Shown: positions 6,868 to 7,375 of the stretch, in pieces
Layout: each line of letters opens with the position of its first letter
Position numbering within the stretch: the first letter of the stretch is position 1
DNA from: Paramuribaculum sp.
GTDB lineage: Bacteria; Bacteroidota; Bacteroidia; Bacteroidales; Muribaculaceae
Length of the DNA stretch: 7,375 bases
Reading direction: 5' to 3'
NCBI GenBank assembly: GCA_029051965.1
Contig: JAIDJZ010000243.1
Coordinates: forward strand, 1-7,375
Made by a program: the position numbers and the translations under genes
Notes under the pieces: generated by a model
Database searches by the model: none
Seen by the model: only the letters and a program-made list of their open reading frames with translations
Told to the model about the DNA's origin: nothing

Positions 6868-7067
6868 GTTTCAGAGATTTTTGCGGGTGTCATTACGGCC
6901 CCGAACAGAGCGAGCACCTGATTTACCTTGTCAAGACGGAGAGTTTCCTTCCCCTGTTCAAGTTCTCGCACAAAACGTAATCCCACCCCCGATTTCTGGG
7001 ACAGATCAACCTGCGTAAGCCCAAACTGCTTACGCATCTCCTTAACATATTTTGCTAATTGAGTCAT
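6864..7067 (-). CDS. hipB: HipB-like Xre-family DNA-binding repressor
   Basis: A 67-residue single-domain Xre/Cro helix-turn-helix protein. The HTH is at about 17-37: 'LTQVDLSQKSGVGLRFVRELE', followed by 'QGKETLRLDKVNQVLALFGA', the usual last two helices. In HipBA/HipBST systems this protein binds the operon's operator and recruits the toxin complex for autoregulation. I chose the ATG at 7067 (MTQLAKYV) over an in-frame ATG at 7091. The longer form would add only MHPKGYTL, has no counterpart in Xre proteins, and would lie on top of an operator half-site and the -7 box. It is the first gene of the minus-strand operon and overlaps hipS by 4 bases. Confidence 0.9.
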   Translation of the reverse strand: MTQLAKYVKEMRKQFGLTQVDLSQKSGVGLRFVRELEQGKETLRLDKVNQVLALFGAVMTPAKISET

Positions 7068-7072
7068 AAGAG

Positions 7073-7165
7073 TATACCCTTTTGGGTGCAAATATAATAA
7101 CTTGATCCCAAATTACACCATAAAGGGTATAAAATATTTTATAATAGATGTAATTATACCCTTTA
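7073..7165. promoter_or_regulatory. Probable HipB operator: three TATACCCTTT half-sites
   Basis: Just upstream of hipB lie three copies of the same sequence. TAAAGGGTATAA (7121-7132) and TTATACCCTTTA (7154-7165) form a perfect 12-bp inverted repeat separated by 21 bases. A third copy, TATACCCTTT at 7073-7082, is part of a small palindrome, ACCCTTTTGGGT (7076-7087). Repeated inverted sites in front of hipB are typical of this family's autoregulation. The assignment to HipB is inferred from position; the repeats themselves are directly visible. Confidence 0.75.
7089..7096 (-). promoter_or_regulatory. Probable -7 promoter box of the hipBST operon
   Basis: Read on the minus strand this is TATATTTG, an exact match to the Bacteroidetes -7 consensus TAnnTTTG. 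A TTTG occurs at 7112-7109, but 12 bases upstream is closer than the usual 19-21, so the -33 box is unclear. Initiation just downstream would give a short leader to the ATG at 7067 and would exclude the ATG at 7091. The box abuts the operator half-site at 7073-7082, so a bound repressor would cover the start point. Confidence 0.5.
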
Positions 7166-7200
7166 GGTTATATTGAAAGTAATTCGGCGGCCCCAGAATG

Positions 7201-7258
7201 GATATTGTGGGTCAGCTGACCCGATATTGTGGATCAGCGGATTCGATATTGTATAACT
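7201..7258. repeat. 22-bp tandem repeat with embedded palindrome
   Basis: GATATTGT begins at 7201, 7223 and 7245, an exact 22-base period. The first two units are GATATTGTGG(G/A)TCAGC and diverge slightly at their ends; the third is partial. The first unit contains the perfect 14-bp palindrome GGGTCAGCTGACCC (7209-7222). No gene covers it. Short repeated terminal units of about this size occur at the ends of IS21-family insertion sequences, so a decayed IS end is one explanation; a regulator binding array is another. No transposase is in view. Confidence 0.7.
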
Positions 7259-7275
7259 GCACTGACTTTATTACG

Positions 7276-7310
7276 AAAACAGCCGCAAGTCATAGACCTG
7301 CGGCTGTTTT
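7276..7310 (-). terminator. Intrinsic terminator after tRNA-Ser
   Basis: The arms AAAACAGCCGCA (7276-7287) and TGCGGCTGTTTT (7299-7310) form a perfect 12-bp stem around an 11-base loop. Read on the minus strand, a G/C-rich core is followed by TGTTTTCG, a fair U-tract, only a few bases after the tRNA 3' end. The mirror symmetry means it could also stop transcription on the + strand. Confidence 0.8.
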
Positions 7311-7312
7311 TG

Positions 7313-7375
7313 CGGAAAGACAGGGATTCGAACCCTGGGTACCCGTAAGGGTACAACGGTTTTCGAGACCGTCCC
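7313..7375 (-). tRNA. tRNA-Ser(CGA), 3' portion, cut by the window edge
   Basis: On the minus strand the following can be read in order. The anticodon stem ACCGT/ACGGT (7368-7372 with 7356-7360) encloses the 7-base loop CTCGAAA, so the anticodon is CGA (7365-7363). The long variable arm GTACCC/GGGTAC (7339-7354) marks a class II tRNA. The T arm CAGGG TTCGAAT CCCTG spans 7337-7321. The acceptor strand TCTTTCC ends at 7314, and discriminator G is at 7313, as expected for bacterial tRNA-Ser. CCA is not encoded. The D arm and 5' acceptor strand lie outside the window. It reads UCG serine codons. Confidence 0.95.

Noticed and set aside
7067..7091. Longer hipB starting at the ATG at 7091
   Set aside because: The extra eight residues are encoded by an operator half-site and the probable transcription start lies downstream of that ATG.
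7281..7375. Attachment site duplicated from the tRNA-Ser 3' end
   Set aside because: I looked for a second copy of the T-arm or acceptor sequence around 5505-5600 and at the left edge and saw none.

Overview
The window looks like chromosomal DNA from a Bacteroidales bacterium, plausibly Muribaculaceae. Three things suggest this: the 'GSGGFGITY' style of Ser/Thr kinase, small lipoproteins led by short signal peptides ending in Cys, and start codons preceded by A/T-rich leaders instead of Shine-Dalgarno sequences. The best promoter match is a Bacteroidetes-type TAnnTTTG box. The family-level placement is inference.

Positions 1-232 carry no convincing gene. From 233 to 5504 six genes run on the + strand with gaps of only 7-47 bases, so they look like one operon. 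In order they are: a small lipoprotein; a second, paralogous lipoprotein; a membrane-anchored Ser/Thr protein kinase with a YD-like outer domain; a secreted GH125 exo-alpha-1,6-mannosidase; a YjbQ/UPF0047 protein; and a third small lipoprotein whose signal peptide is broken by a one-base frameshift in a T run. One reading is an envelope-sensing unit: the lipoproteins and the outer kinase domain sit outside the cytoplasm, the kinase domain sits inside, and the mannosidase is a secreted effector. YjbQ has no obvious link to the rest.

At 5512-5563 a long imperfect inverted repeat separates this operon from a convergent minus-strand module at 5595-7067. That module is a split HipA-type toxin-antitoxin operon of the HipBST type: hipB (Xre repressor), hipS (HipA N-terminal subdomain) and hipT (kinase with an N-terminal zinc-ribbon-like motif). 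The genes overlap by 4 and 8 bases. Three copies of a TATACCCTTT-type half-site lie just upstream of hipB, two of them forming a perfect 12-bp inverted repeat, and probably form its operator. The module reads as more A/T-rich than the operon to its left, which suggests acquisition.

Beyond the operator, 7201-7258 holds three tandem copies of a 22-bp unit with an embedded 14-bp palindrome, possibly the end of a decayed insertion sequence. A terminator hairpin (7276-7310) follows. The window ends inside a minus-strand tRNA-Ser(CGA) whose 5' end is cut off.

The strongest candidates for something new are the hipBST variant (Thr in place of Ser in the Gly-rich loop, plus a zinc ribbon on the toxin) and the lipoprotein pair-kinase-GH125 operon.
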